The notes under the pieces: model-generated
Seen by the model: only the letters and a program-made list of their open reading frames with translations
Database searches by the model: none
What the model was told of the DNA's origin: nothing
Part shown: positions 1 through 9,008 of the stretch, piece after piece
Layout: each line of letters opens with the position of its first letter
How positions within the stretch are numbered: the stretch's first letter is position 1
Made by a program: the position numbers and the translations under genes
Assembly: GCA_902519375.1 (NCBI GenBank)
Contig: CABYJS010000002.1
Coordinates: forward strand, 1 to 64,000
DNA from: an uncultured Pelagibacteraceae bacterium
GTDB taxonomy: Bacteria > Pseudomonadota > Alphaproteobacteria > Pelagibacterales > Pelagibacteraceae
DNA: 64,000 bases
Direction of reading: 5' to 3'

Positions 1-551
1 GCTAATCCAAAAGTTGCACAAGCAAGTAATGCTAAAACAAATAAATCTGCTTTTATGATTCTATACCAAGGATGAGCTTCAGCGGACACATCTACTCTTA
101 AGAAAAACCAAAACCAATATCCACCCAGACAAGTTAATATTGCTCCAACATGCCAAAGTACAGACCATGTCTGAGAATTTGTCTTATCTACTCCTGTATA
201 ACAAAAAACTAAAACTGCAGATGAAACCCAAAATAAAATTGTTCCATACATACCAAGGACGTGGGCTAGTCTTCTTTTCCCAAAACCTAATTCAGATGTT
301 GTACCGATATCAACAACAGTTGTTTTTGCAATGATCGAAGTTTTTTCTCCAATACCTAATTCTTTTGTTGCTGCTAGTTTTGCTTTCTTAGCATTATTAA
401 AAAAATATGTAAGATTTTTATGATGGATCATCTGAATGATTGTTCCAAGGGCAATTAGAACTATCATTGAAATTATAAAGCCTTGCATAACTAGTGGTGT
501 AATTGTTTCCGCTAAAATAGAAAATGGATTAATTTGCAACATAACCGCCAT
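1..551 (-). CDS. aprM: AprM-like membrane anchor (partial, C-terminus outside window)
   Basis: Reading the minus strand from the ATG at 551 gives an open frame of about 183 codons that runs off the window. It has hydrophobic segments near residues 20-40, 90-110, 120-145 and 165-183, and histidines in RRLAHVLGMYG, SVLWHVG and AEAHPWYR that could ligate haem. The pattern fits the NarI/HdrE-like anchors that accompany adenylylsulfate reductase in Apr lineage I. AprM is known from sulfur oxidisers and SAR11 as a partner of AprAB, which would lie beyond the window edge. The family call comes from recall of the layout and hydropathy; another b-type cytochrome anchor remains possible. Confidence 0.5.
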   Translation of the reverse strand, partial: MAVMLQINPFSILAETITPLVMQGFIISMIVLIALGTIIQMIHHKNLTYFFNNAKKAKLAATKELGIGEKTSIIAKTTVVDIGTTSELGFGKRRLAHVLGMYGTILFWVSSAVLVFCYTGVDKTNSQTWSVLWHVGAILTCLGGYWFWFFLRVDVSAEAHPWYRIIKADLFVLALLACATFGL

Positions 552-646
552 ATGTTAATTTATTTTAAATTAAATTTAAAGATGTCTAATCTACTTAAAA
601 AAATAGATCAACTACTAACTCTGACCAATTTCTCTTTAATAACAGG

Positions 647-1045
647 CTATATTTTACGATTATAATGCTGCCTGTTTGGAATTACTGATCGTACTCCACC
701 TTGTGGGTTCTCTACATCTCCATCTCTACGAGGAATCAGATGAAAATGACAATGCATAATGGATTGACCAGAAACTTTTCCGATATTTGTTCCTAAATTA
801 AAACCTTTAACAGTCTCATCTTTTTTTATAATTTCATCTTTTACTATTCTTACAAGACTGTTACATGCAATTAACTCTTCTTTAGTTAAATCAAAATAAT
901 CTTTAATGTGTCTTTTTGGTATAATCAAACAATGAAGTTTTGATACCGGGTAAGTATCGTAACTTGAATATGCTAATTCATTTTCATGGTTACTTCCAGT
1001 GTCTTTGACATTACAAAACAAACATGGGTTATTTGGATCTCTCAT
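647..1045 (-). CDS. HIT family nucleotide hydrolase/transferase
   Basis: This 132-residue protein carries the histidine triad HCHFH at residues 98-102 inside MHCHFHLIPRR, which defines the HIT superfamily. The N-terminal CLFC pair at residues 8-11 is typical of bacterial HIT hydrolases that bind zinc. Such proteins hydrolyse dinucleoside polyphosphates or nucleoside phosphoramidates in the cytoplasm; the substrate cannot be read from sequence. It is the last gene of the minus-strand run metC-MFS-pabB-pabA-pabC, 3 bases after pabC, so it is probably co-transcribed with it. The ATG at 1045 is the natural start. Confidence 0.85.
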   Translation of the reverse strand: MRDPNNPCLFCNVKDTGSNHENELAYSSYDTYPVSKLHCLIIPKRHIKDYFDLTKEELIACNSLVRIVKDEIIKKDETVKGFNLGTNIGKVSGQSIMHCHFHLIPRRDGDVENPQGGVRSVIPNRQHYNRKI

Positions 1046-1048
1046 ATC

Positions 1049-1822
1049 TTAAAATTTATAGAAATTACAATTACTTATTGCTTTACGATAGTGTTTTGAA
1101 AAATTTCTAAATTGATTCAAATTTTTTCTTTTCCATCCAAGTTGTTTAATTGTCTTAACAGAAGCAACACCTTTTCCAGAACCAATTAATAAAATTTCAT
1201 CATAATTTTTAATTTCTTTAACCAACACATCTTTTTTGATTATTTTTTTTACTTTAGACTTAAAGTATTTGTAAGTATTTCCTTCATAGTAATTTTTTTT
1301 AGGAGTGAAGACTTTATTATCTTTAATAAATAAAAGGTTAGAGGTACCAGTTTCTAAAATTTTATTATTTAATAAGATACCTATATCGGATTTTGAATTA
1401 TCCATTTCAGATAAGTAAGATAATATCTTTTTATATTTTAAATTTTTATATCGAGGTTTTTCTCTTCTTAAATTAACAAGTTTTAAATTAAAATCTAATT
1501 TTGGAGGTATTCTTTTTCTTAAAGATATCGAAAGGATTTTTTTATTTAAAGCAACTCTCAATAAATGATTATATTTTTTTTTTTTTGATAAATTTTTATT
1601 TATAATCTTAAGTATATCTTTTTTGAGAGAGTTTTTTTCTATTTTATAATCTTTAAGGGATTTAATCATATTTTTAATATGATTTTCAAAAAACAAAATC
1701 CTTGCAGGCTTACCAAAAATCCACATTGTGGTAAAAATACCGTGATCACCCCACAAATCTTTAAAATCTGTTTCTTGTAGATCCTTAAGTAGATAAGACT
1801 TTTTTAATGAGTAAATTGCCAT
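1049..1822 (-). CDS. pabC: aminodeoxychorismate lyase-like class IV aminotransferase
   Basis: The 257-residue protein looks like a fold-type IV PLP enzyme, with the ETGTSNLLFI motif in the second half and the GSGKGVASV turn near the C-terminus. In this setting it should be PabC, which releases pyruvate from 4-amino-4-deoxychorismate to give p-aminobenzoate for folate. It overlaps the end of pabA by 38 bases in another frame, an arrangement that suggests translational coupling. The sequence is divergent and lysine-rich; a branched-chain or D-amino-acid aminotransferase is the alternative, but the pabB-pabA context favours PabC. Confidence 0.75.
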   Translation of the reverse strand: MAIYSLKKSYLLKDLQETDFKDLWGDHGIFTTMWIFGKPARILFFENHIKNMIKSLKDYKIEKNSLKKDILKIINKNLSKKKKYNHLLRVALNKKILSISLRKRIPPKLDFNLKLVNLRREKPRYKNLKYKKILSYLSEMDNSKSDIGILLNNKILETGTSNLLFIKDNKVFTPKKNYYEGNTYKYFKSKVKKIIKKDVLVKEIKNYDEILLIGSGKGVASVKTIKQLGWKRKNLNQFRNFSKHYRKAISNCNFYKF

Positions 1823-2342
1823 TGATAGTTAAAAATGATTCAGGGTGAAATTGAAATCCATATATTTTATCTTTATTATTCTCAAAAGACATTGCAACTT
1901 TTGATTTTAAACATCTCATAGTTATCTCAAAATTATTAATTTTAAAAGGTTCTTTTAATTTTAAAGAATGATATCTCCCAACTTTAAATTTTTTACCAAT
2001 CTTAAATATCGATTTATTATTGATCACTTGCACTTTTGATTGATATCCGTGGTATATTTTATTTTGCTCAACTATTTTTGCTCCTTCGCAGAATAATATT
2101 TGTTGAAAACCCAAACAAATCCCAATCATTTTTTTCTTACCTTTAAATTTTTTATAAATTTTTGAGGTTATGGGATAATCTTTTGGATTTCCTGGACCAG
2201 GAGAAAAAACAATTACAGAGGCTTTTTTAAGTTTAGTTTTGTTTATTTCATTATAATTATCACATTCAACTTTATCAAATAATGAAAATTGATGTACCAC
2301 GTTGTGTGTAAAAGAGTCTTTATGGTCAATTATGTATATCAT
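1785..2342 (-). CDS. pabA: glutamine amidotransferase subunit PabA
   Basis: A class-I glutamine amidotransferase of 185 residues, the usual length for PabA/TrpG. The nucleophile is Cys76 in GICLGFQ, and His166/Glu168 in FQFHPES complete the triad; the SPGPG oxyanion loop is at 47-51. It supplies ammonia to PabB for aminodeoxychorismate synthesis. Its ATG overlaps the pabB stop codon (ATGA), and its 3' end overlaps pabC. PabA and TrpG cannot be separated by sequence alone; the flanking pabB and pabC decide the name. Confidence 0.85.
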   Translation of the reverse strand: MIYIIDHKDSFTHNVVHQFSLFDKVECDNYNEINKTKLKKASVIVFSPGPGNPKDYPITSKIYKKFKGKKKMIGICLGFQQILFCEGAKIVEQNKIYHGYQSKVQVINNKSIFKIGKKFKVGRYHSLKLKEPFKINNFEITMRCLKSKVAMSFENNKDKIYGFQFHPESFLTINGNLLIKKVLST

Positions 2343-3496
2343 TTGAATAGATCAATCAGTGCTTTTGCTTTTAAATAATTTTCGTTAAATTCATGTTTTG
2401 CATTACTATCTACCACAACACCAGAGGCTACTGAAATTTCAGAGGTATTTTTATAATTTAAGATTGATCTAATGATAATATTAAATCTCATATCTCCATT
2501 AAATTTTATATACCCAAAACTACCAGTATAAATATTTCTATTTTCTTTTTCCTGTTTGTTTAACAGATTTAATGTACTTATTTTAGGACAGCCAATAACT
2601 GAGCCTCCAGGCATCATTGCCTTTACAATATCAATGTTTTTAATATCTTTTTTAAGTTTTCCTTTTATTAAACTTACGTAATGAAAAAGATCTTTATATT
2701 CCTCAACAACTTTTTCTTTAGACAGCTTCACAGTGCCAAACTTGCATATACGAGATAAATCACTTCTTTCCATGTCAACAATCATGTTATGTTCTTTTGT
2801 CTCTTTAAGATTTTTTCTAAAGTAATTTAAAGCTTTTAATTTATTCATATATTTACTTTTTTTAACTGTTCCAGCTATAGGTTTGGTCGTTATTTGAGAG
2901 CCATTTTTTGTGATTAAGTTTTCAGGAGAGCAACTTATTATAGAAAAGTTTTTATCTTTAATTAAAAAAGCTTCAGGAGCTAAATTGGTTCTCGATAATC
3001 TACAAAAAAAATCAAGAGGATCTATTTTTGATAATGTTTTATATTTAGTACAAATCTTAATTTGATAAGTCTCTCCACTTTTAATTTTTTTTTTAAATCT
3101 ATCGAAAATTTTCGAATAAGACTTTCTGTTTATATTAATCTTAAAACTTCTTTTTGATGAAGAATTGTTATCTTTGTAGTTTAAATTATTGGTAAAACTA
3201 ATTTTTTTTTCTGGTTTATAAAAAATTCCTTTAGGAAAATTAATATTTTTCTGTTTAGGAACTTTAATACCAATTAGATTATTCAAAAGTTCGTAACCGA
3301 AAAACCCTATTAACAAATCAGTATTTTTTGATTTTTTAGTATTATATTTCCTATTTAAAAATTTATAAATATTCTTTTTATTTAAAATAATTTTTTTTGA
3401 AATATCTGTGTACAAATCAAAACCCTTATTCGATTTGTATATTACATAAGGTTTTTCAGAATTATGGACTTCGGAAAGTATGTTTTTTTTGATCAA
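2339..3496 (-). CDS. pabB: aminodeoxychorismate synthase component I
   Basis: A chorismate-binding enzyme of 385 residues, shorter than the usual 450 or so because the N-terminal half is reduced. The C-terminal chorismate-binding core is intact: PIAGT at 206-210, MERSDLSRI at about 242-250 and PGGSVIGCPK at 296-305. PGGSV is more PabB-like than the PAGTVSGAPK of anthranilate synthases. However, E. coli-type PabB has PIKGT with a nucleophilic lysine, and this protein has alanine there, as TrpE does. Together with PabA it should make aminodeoxychorismate from chorismate and glutamine. TrpE-like activity is the alternative. Confidence 0.8.
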   Translation of the reverse strand: MIKKNILSEVHNSEKPYVIYKSNKGFDLYTDISKKIILNKKNIYKFLNRKYNTKKSKNTDLLIGFFGYELLNNLIGIKVPKQKNINFPKGIFYKPEKKISFTNNLNYKDNNSSSKRSFKININRKSYSKIFDRFKKKIKSGETYQIKICTKYKTLSKIDPLDFFCRLSRTNLAPEAFLIKDKNFSIISCSPENLITKNGSQITTKPIAGTVKKSKYMNKLKALNYFRKNLKETKEHNMIVDMERSDLSRICKFGTVKLSKEKVVEEYKDLFHYVSLIKGKLKKDIKNIDIVKAMMPGGSVIGCPKISTLNLLNKQEKENRNIYTGSFGYIKFNGDMRFNIIIRSILNYKNTSEISVASGVVVDSNAKHEFNENYLKAKALIDLFK

Positions 3497-3497
3497 T

Positions 3498-4718
3498 TTA
3501 CTCTGTCTTTAATCTCATGACTGGTTGTTCTTTAATTGGTAAATGAATTATTGCTGCAAAAACAGATAAAGCAATTGCTAAATACCACGCGTAATCATAT
3601 GACCCATAAAGATCGTGAAACAATCCTCCTAAATAAGCTCCAAAAAAAGATCCAATTTGATGACTTAAAAAAACTATTCCATATAATAGTCCTAAATACT
3701 TGGTGCCGAACATATGCGCAACTATTCCACTAGTTGCTGGTACTGTTGACAACCATAGAAATCCAAAACTTGCACCAAATATAAATGAATTAATATTGCT
3801 AGCTGGTAAAAATATAAATAAGACAATTGATATTCCTCTTAAGCTATAAATTGCACTTAATATAATTTTTTTACTTATTTTGGTTGAAAGATATCCACTA
3901 GTCAGTGATCCAAAAATATTAAATAAACCTATTAGAGATAAGATAGCAGCAGCTGTCCAACTTTCTAGACCTCGATCAATTACATATGTGGGAACATGTG
4001 TTCCAACCAAAGTTATGTGGAAACCGCAAACAAAAAAACCTGAAACTAACAAAATATAACTTTTAGATTCAAAAGCCTCTTTTATTGCATCTGTGGTGCT
4101 TTGAGTATTTGGTTTTTCAATAGTTTGTTCTAATGAGGGAGATCTTACGAAAAAAGAAAGGCATAAACCGACAAATAAAGCAATTATAAAAGCCAATAAA
4201 GTTGTTTGCCAACCATTTGCGGTTAAAGAATATGTTGTCAATATTGGTGACAAAAAATATCCAAAAGAACCAATAGCAGTAACAATACTCATTGCTATAG
4301 TTCTATTTGATAATGGAAAATGTTTCCCAACTACTGACATTGGAATACTAATAGCTGTTCCACCAAGACCAATTCCTACCAAAATTCCCAAATCTAATTG
4401 AAAAAAAATTCCAGTATTTGGACCTGCATATAAAAAATAAATACCTGCAATATAAAAAACAAATGCTAATGAAATTGCTTTATGCCCTCCATATTTATCA
4501 GCGATAATTCCAAATATAGGTCCTGTTAAGCCCCACATCAGCATTTGAAGGCCAACTGATAATCCCGATTGAGTTAAGGAAGTTCCTAAATCTTCTCTAA
4601 AATCCATAAAGAACATTCCAAAAGTTTGTCTTATACCTAATGAAATTAGAACAACTAAACTAGCTGCTATTAATGTTATTAATGCTGTTTTGTTTCTTAT
4701 AAATTTCTCCGATGTCAT
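3498..4718 (-). CDS. MFS transporter
   Basis: A 406-residue integral membrane protein with about 12 hydrophobic segments and the MFS loop between segments 2 and 3 (GIIADKYGGHKA). A longer hydrophilic loop near residues 195-215 separates the two six-helix halves. It resembles the oxalate/formate antiporter and monocarboxylate-carrier type of MFS protein, so a small organic anion is a reasonable guess. Substrate cannot be named. It lies 1 base upstream of pabB and 5 bases after the cystathionine lyase, so it belongs to the same transcript. Confidence 0.8.
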   Translation of the reverse strand: MTSEKFIRNKTALITLIAASLVVLISLGIRQTFGMFFMDFREDLGTSLTQSGLSVGLQMLMWGLTGPIFGIIADKYGGHKAISLAFVFYIAGIYFLYAGPNTGIFFQLDLGILVGIGLGGTAISIPMSVVGKHFPLSNRTIAMSIVTAIGSFGYFLSPILTTYSLTANGWQTTLLAFIIALFVGLCLSFFVRSPSLEQTIEKPNTQSTTDAIKEAFESKSYILLVSGFFVCGFHITLVGTHVPTYVIDRGLESWTAAAILSLIGLFNIFGSLTSGYLSTKISKKIILSAIYSLRGISIVLFIFLPASNINSFIFGASFGFLWLSTVPATSGIVAHMFGTKYLGLLYGIVFLSHQIGSFFGAYLGGLFHDLYGSYDYAWYLAIALSVFAAIIHLPIKEQPVMRLKTE

Positions 4719-4723
4719 GAGTT

Positions 4724-5899
4724 TTATTTTAGATGTTTAATTGCTTGTTTTATATCGGCGATAAGGTCGCTTGGATCCTCAAGACCTATATGGAGTCTTA
4801 CAAGATGATCATCTTTAGCTAAATTCATATATTTTCTATTTCCTGTCTCTCTAAATTCTTGATGAAGCACTAAACTTTCAAAACCACCCCAACTATAACC
4901 ATAACCAAAAAGTTTAAGAGAATTTACAAATTTTCTAACCGAATCAATATTTTTTGATTTTATTTTTAAACCCATTAATCCGGATGCACCAGAGTAATAT
5001 TTTTTCCACATCCTGTAATTAAATGAATTTTTTTTGTAGGGATAAAGAAGTTTAATCTTTTTATTCTTTGATAAAAAAGCTGCAACTTTTTTTGCATTTT
5101 CACTATGCCTATCCAATCTTACATCTAAAGTTCTTAAACCTCTTGTAATTAGATAAGCATCATCCGGTCCTAGTCTTAGACCAGTAATTTTTTCAGCTAT
5201 CTTTACTTTGTTAAAAACTTTTTTGCTTACAGCCAAGCTTCCACCCATGACATCAGAATGACCAGAATAATATTTTGTTGCGGATACTATAGACATATCA
5301 AAACCAAATTTAATTGGTTTGAAATAATATGGAGTTGCCCAAGTGTTATCAATTGCTGTTAAGATCTTATTCTTTTTAGCAATAGATACAATTTTTCTCA
5401 GGTCTTGGAACTCAAAGGAATTACTTCCTGGATTTTCTACAAAAATTAATTTTGTCTTTTTAGTTATATTATTTTTTAATGTCTTAATATCATGAGGATT
5501 ATAAAAGATAGTTTTTATATTAAATTCTTTAAGATAATCTTGAGTTAAAATCCTTGTTGGGCTATACACTGGATCTGCTACAATAATTTCATCACCTGGT
5601 CTAACAACACTAAATATAGCTAAAAAAACAGACCCAAAACCTGTTGGAGTAGTAAAAACGTGATAACTCTCCTCGAGTTTTGTTAGTATTTTTTGTAATA
5701 TATGTGTAGTGGATGTCCCCTGTCTTCCATAATCATAATGACCACCGGTTGGATTTCTTTGGGCCTTTAACTGTGTCTTCCTTATATGCTGCATCGATTT
5801 AAAGATTATAGTTGATGCTCTAACAACTGGCGGATTTACAGACTGATTGTGAAAATCTTTAGCAGTATGTTTTAAAAAAGTTTTGAAGGAATTTGACAT
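4724..5899 (-). CDS. metC: cystathionine beta-lyase / trans-sulfuration PLP enzyme
   Basis: A Cys/Met-metabolism PLP enzyme of about 391 residues. The PLP lysine lies in SATKYYSGHSDVMGG, preceded by the cofactor-binding VDNTWATPYYF, and the C-terminal VRLHIGLEDPSDL is typical of the family. The GHSD variant resembles proteobacterial MetC, which cleaves cystathionine to homocysteine; gamma-synthase or another C-S lyase remains possible. The frame is open up to a TTG at 5926, but the ATG at 5899, giving MSNSFKTFLKH, matches the family N-terminus and is preferred. It heads the minus-strand run that continues into the pab genes. Confidence 0.8.
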   Translation of the reverse strand: MSNSFKTFLKHTAKDFHNQSVNPPVVRASTIIFKSMQHIRKTQLKAQRNPTGGHYDYGRQGTSTTHILQKILTKLEESYHVFTTPTGFGSVFLAIFSVVRPGDEIIVADPVYSPTRILTQDYLKEFNIKTIFYNPHDIKTLKNNITKKTKLIFVENPGSNSFEFQDLRKIVSIAKKNKILTAIDNTWATPYYFKPIKFGFDMSIVSATKYYSGHSDVMGGSLAVSKKVFNKVKIAEKITGLRLGPDDAYLITRGLRTLDVRLDRHSENAKKVAAFLSKNKKIKLLYPYKKNSFNYRMWKKYYSGASGLMGLKIKSKNIDSVRKFVNSLKLFGYGYSWGGFESLVLHQEFRETGNRKYMNLAKDDHLVRLHIGLEDPSDLIADIKQAIKHLK

Positions 5900-5974
5900 A
5901 AAAAATTTGATAACTCTTGTGGACAATGCTATATCCCACCAATAATTTCAATTAAATTATAAACGAAAGGCATA

Positions 5975-6058
5975 ATGGGTTATCCAAAGAAACATAGGGG
6001 TCGTAGAAAGATGGGCTCTAAAAAAAGAAGAGCTCGAAAAAAGAACAAAAAAAAATAA
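5975..6058 (+). CDS. 27-residue highly basic peptide, possible ribosome-associated protein
   Basis: A short frame preceded by an AAGG five bases upstream of the ATG encodes 27 residues: MGYPKKHRGR, then RKMGSKKRRARKKNKKK. Eighteen of the 27 are Lys, Arg or His, and there is no acidic residue. It ends 6 bases before the next gene. Composition resembles very short ribosomal proteins such as THX, bS22 or the mS38/AURKAIP1 segment, but I cannot align it to any with certainty. The good ribosome site and tight spacing support a real gene. An RNA-binding role is inference only. Confidence 0.6.
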   Translation: MGYPKKHRGRRKMGSKKRRARKKNKKK

Positions 6059-6064
6059 GTATTA

Positions 6065-6772
6065 ATGGAGCATATAAATAAAGCTAAATTAATTAGTATT
6101 TGGATATTTATCTTACCTTTTATTGCTGTAAATACTTGCCTAATATTGATCACTCAATTTCACAGTTTATTTCCCAACCAAGTTGATATAATACACAATA
6201 CTTTTCCATACTTTGATGGTGGGGCTTCAATAAGCAGGACTGCTAGACCTTATCCTTCATGGTTGGTTTTTAAACCAATAATGATTTTCACATCTTTTTT
6301 GTTAGTGAAATACTGGATTTATAATCGAGAAATAATTAATTTTTTTAGCAAAGATCATAAAAATATAAAAAAAATATTTTTTTTTGGTGTTGCATCAGCA
6401 ATTTTTTTGACATTACACTCAATTTTTTTAGGTATTAAATTTGATAATGATTTCTACAAATTATTCAGGAGGGTGATACTTTTATTGTTTATAATATTTG
6501 AAGTGGTTGCCCAAGCATATCTTGTAGCAACATTATATTCTTTTAAGGAAAAAATATCAAATTATCTGAATCTAAATATTCTCAAAGTTAAAATAGTCTT
6601 AGTTACAATCTTAATCATAGTTGCTGTGATTAGTATTCCAATCATTAGTTTACCAGGAGATGAATTTATGGGTATTACGCTAAAATTTTTAAAACATGGT
6701 TTAGAATGGAATTATTTTTTAGGAGTAATAACATTTTATCTTCTAACTTTTTTAATGTGGAAAAAAAATTAA
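6065..6772 (+). CDS. multi-pass membrane protein of unknown function
   Basis: This 235-residue protein has about six hydrophobic segments, at roughly residues 10-30, 70-85, 103-122, 135-160, 175-197 and 213-232. A conserved-looking extracytoplasmic stretch, [18 protein letters not shown], follows the first segment. The layout recalls Frag1/DRAM/Sfk1-type proteins, but this is a weak resemblance and I do not assign the family. It follows the 27-residue basic peptide by 6 bases and converges on mnmA with a 4-base overlap. Function unknown. Confidence 0.65.
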   Translation: MEHINKAKLISIWIFILPFIAVNTCLILITQFHSLFPNQVDIIHNTFPYFDGGASISRTARPYPSWLVFKPIMIFTSFLLVKYWIYNREIINFFSKDHKNIKKIFFFGVASAIFLTLHSIFLGIKFDNDFYKLFRRVILLLFIIFEVVAQAYLVATLYSFKEKISNYLNLNILKVKIVLVTILIIVAVISIPIISLPGDEFMGITLKFLKHGLEWNYFLGVITFYLLTFLMWKKN

Positions 6773-7887
6773 TTTTTTATCCAGCCACCACCTAAAACTT
6801 TATAACCAAAGTCATCTTTATTGTAAAAAACACAAGCTTGACCAGGAGAAATTCCATCCTCCAAATTTTTAAGAATTACTTCAGCTTTATTAAAATTTTT
6901 AATATCTATTTTTGCATCTAGTAATTTTCCCGTAGACCTTACTTTTACAAATATTTCTTTTTCAAATACTGAATTATTAACTAACAGATTAAGATCATCT
7001 AAAAATATTTTTTTTTTACCTAATTTTTCTTTAGGTCCAACAATAATTTCATTTTTTTCTGCATCAATTTTGAGAACGTACAATGGATCTTTATCAGAAA
7101 TTTTTATACCTTTTCTTTGACCAATGGTAAAATTAATTATGCCTTCATGAACCCCTATTACTTCTCCGTCTTCATTTTTGATATTTCCTTTTTGCAATGA
7201 TCCAGGTCTAAATTTTTGTATCACAGACGCGTAATCCCCATTTGGAACGAAACAAATATCTTGACTATCAGGTTTATCAGCAACATTTAATTGCAGTTTT
7301 TTTGCAATCTCTCTAGTCTCATCTTTTAACAAACCTCCAAGGGGAAATCTTAAATAATTTAATTGATCCTTAGTTGTATTAAATAAAAAATAACTTTGAT
7401 CTCTATTTTCGTCTATCGCTCTGTACATACTTGTGTCATTTCCCAAAGTTATACTTTTTACATAATGTCCCGTTATCATTGCGTCAGCTTTTAAATCTTT
7501 AGAAACTTCAAATAAATCCTTAAATTTTACAGTTTTATTACATTGAACACATGGAATTGGGGTTTCGCCTTTTAAATAACTATCTACAAAATTATCAATT
7601 ACTCCTTGCTTAAACTTATTTTGGTAATACAAAATTTTATGGTCAATATCCAATTTATTAGCTACTCTTTTTGCATCTACTATGTCTTGACCAGAACAAC
7701 ATTGTTTTGAAGCAGCAACTTCTTTTGAATCATCATAAAGTTTAAGTGTTATACCGATAACTTTATAACCTTCCTTCTTCATCATTCCTGCCACTGTAGA
7801 AGAGTCCACGCCTCCTGACATGGCAACAACCACTGTTGTATCTGATGGCCTCTTGTTTAATCCTATAGAGTTTAGTTCATTATTCAT
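6769..7887 (-). CDS. mnmA: tRNA-specific 2-thiouridylase MnmA
   Basis: The 372-residue protein has the PP-loop SGGVDSS at 24-30, which binds ATP for adenylation of U34. Cys113 in PCVQCNK and Cys212 in SQDICFV are the two catalytic cysteines that carry and transfer the persulfide sulfur. The C-terminal [11 protein letters not shown] completes the family signature. The enzyme makes 2-thiouridine at the wobble position of Lys, Glu and Gln tRNAs in the cytoplasm. Length is normal and the ATG at 7887 is suitable. It stands alone on this strand, with DUF3553 divergent 41 bases upstream. Confidence 0.95.
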   Translation of the reverse strand: MNNELNSIGLNKRPSDTTVVVAMSGGVDSSTVAGMMKKEGYKVIGITLKLYDDSKEVAASKQCCSGQDIVDAKRVANKLDIDHKILYYQNKFKQGVIDNFVDSYLKGETPIPCVQCNKTVKFKDLFEVSKDLKADAMITGHYVKSITLGNDTSMYRAIDENRDQSYFLFNTTKDQLNYLRFPLGGLLKDETREIAKKLQLNVADKPDSQDICFVPNGDYASVIQKFRPGSLQKGNIKNEDGEVIGVHEGIINFTIGQRKGIKISDKDPLYVLKIDAEKNEIIVGPKEKLGKKKIFLDDLNLLVNNSVFEKEIFVKVRSTGKLLDAKIDIKNFNKAEVILKNLEDGISPGQACVFYNKDDFGYKVLGGGWIKN

Positions 7888-7928
7888 TTGATGGTATTTA
7901 TACTCATTTCTAATATAAATTAAATTAA

Positions 7929-8111
7929 ATGATTGTAGATTTTGAACCAGGTGACAAAGTATTTAATCCTAAAAATAAAGATTGGGGAATTGGACAAGTT
8001 CAATCAATTATAGAGGGTAAAGTAACTGTAAATTTTGAAAATGTTGGAAAAAAAGTTATTAATGCCAAAAATATTGAACTAAAAAAAATAAATGAAAAAA
8101 ATCGATCTTAA
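7929..8111 (+). CDS. DUF3553 domain protein
   Basis: A 60-residue protein beginning [20 protein letters not shown] followed by a beta-rich stretch with GIGQVQS and [15 protein letters not shown]. This matches my memory of DUF3553, small SH3-like proteins common in Alphaproteobacteria, some of which resemble the RNA-polymerase-binding CarD/UvrD tail fold. No catalytic residues are visible. It overlaps the start of the next gene by 20 bases in a different frame, so the two are probably translated together. Function unknown. Confidence 0.75.
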   Translation: MIVDFEPGDKVFNPKNKDWGIGQVQSIIEGKVTVNFENVGKKVINAKNIELKKINEKNRS

Positions 8112-8865
8112 AAACATTGTTGAAAATCTAATTGATACTTTTTTATATGCTGGAAAAATTTCATTAGAACTTAGAGACAAAGGCCTTACAAAAAAAATTA
8201 AATCGGATAACACTCCTGTAAGTAATGGTGATATTGAAGTAAACAATTTTGTTACTAAAAAGATTGTTGAACTCACTCCAAATATTCCAATAGTTTCTGA
8301 AGAAACTTCAGATAACAAATCCATTGATGATCTTAAAGATTTTTGGTTAATTGATCCTATTGATGGAACCTATGATTATATAAATAACCTTGATGAGTTC
8401 ACAATTAACGCAGGTTTAATAATAAATAAAAAACCTGTTGCAGGATTAATATATGCACCAGCAAAAAAAAGAATGTTCTTTTCGTATGGAGAAAATCAAG
8501 CATATGAACTAATTAATGGAAAAAATATTAAACTAAATTGTTCTAGAGATTTTCAAAAAAATAATATTAAATTTGTTTCTTACTCAAATAAAATTAAACC
8601 TGAAATTGAGAAAATTCATAAGGAATTAAATGTCAAAAGTTTTGTTCGAATGAAAAGTTCGTTAAAATTCTGTGTCATCGCTTCTGGAGAATATGATGGG
8701 TACGTTGCTGAACCTAGGGCTTGTGAGTGGGATATAGCTGCAGGTCACGCTATCTTAGCACATGCAGGAGGAAAAGTTACTGACTTTAATGGAAATGAAG
8801 TTTTTTATGGAAAAAAAGATTTTAAAAATCCTAGCCTTATTTTGAAAAATAAAAATATTTTATAA
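8092..8865 (+). CDS. cysQ: CysQ-like 3'(2'),5'-bisphosphate nucleotidase (inositol monophosphatase family)
   Basis: A lithium-sensitive phosphatase of 257 residues. The metal sites are Glu70-Glu71 in VSEETS, the DPIDGTYDY motif at 88-96 (Asp88, Asp91) and EWDIAAGHAILAHAGG near 213-228. Family members hydrolyse 3'-phosphoadenosine 5'-phosphate or inositol phosphates; CysQ is the usual alphaproteobacterial member. SAR11 cells are known to lack assimilatory sulfate reduction, so nucleotide turnover is a more likely job than sulfate assimilation. It overlaps DUF3553 upstream, and its stop codon overlaps the next small ORF as TAATG. Confidence 0.8.
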   Translation: MKKIDLKNIVENLIDTFLYAGKISLELRDKGLTKKIKSDNTPVSNGDIEVNNFVTKKIVELTPNIPIVSEETSDNKSIDDLKDFWLIDPIDGTYDYINNLDEFTINAGLIINKKPVAGLIYAPAKKRMFFSYGENQAYELINGKNIKLNCSRDFQKNNIKFVSYSNKIKPEIEKIHKELNVKSFVRMKSSLKFCVIASGEYDGYVAEPRACEWDIAAGHAILAHAGGKVTDFNGNEVFYGKKDFKNPSLILKNKNIL

Positions 8866-9008
8866 TGGACGAAAAATTAAGAATAATATTAATTATTATA
8901 ATTTCTGTATCTATTTTTGGATTGTTATTATTTGTATTTGTAAAAAATTACATAAAAGAAAAAATAAACTATTTAGTAGAGAATGAAAAAAAGAAAAAAT
9001 CAAAGTAA
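8865..9008 (+). CDS. 47-residue single-span membrane peptide
   Basis: The ATG shares its first base with the cysQ stop codon (TAATG). The frame encodes 47 residues: a short charged start (MDEKLR), one strongly hydrophobic segment at about residues 7-26, then a lysine-rich tail ending KKKKSK. The last 9 bases overlap the 3' end of convergent recX. TAATG coupling and a clean transmembrane helix with positive C-terminal tail support a real gene. No family recognised. Confidence 0.6.
   Translation: MDEKLRIILIIIISVSIFGLLLFVFVKNYIKEKINYLVENEKKKKSK

Noticed and set aside
582-665. 27-codon plus-strand frame MSNLLKKIDQLLTLTN... in the gap before the HIT gene
   Set aside because: It overlaps the 3' end of the HIT gene on the other strand, has no ribosome site and no features beyond an AT-rich composition.
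5900-5974. SAM riboswitch upstream of metC
   Set aside because: The 75-base gap lacks the conserved core of SAM-II or SAM-V and holds no clear stem.
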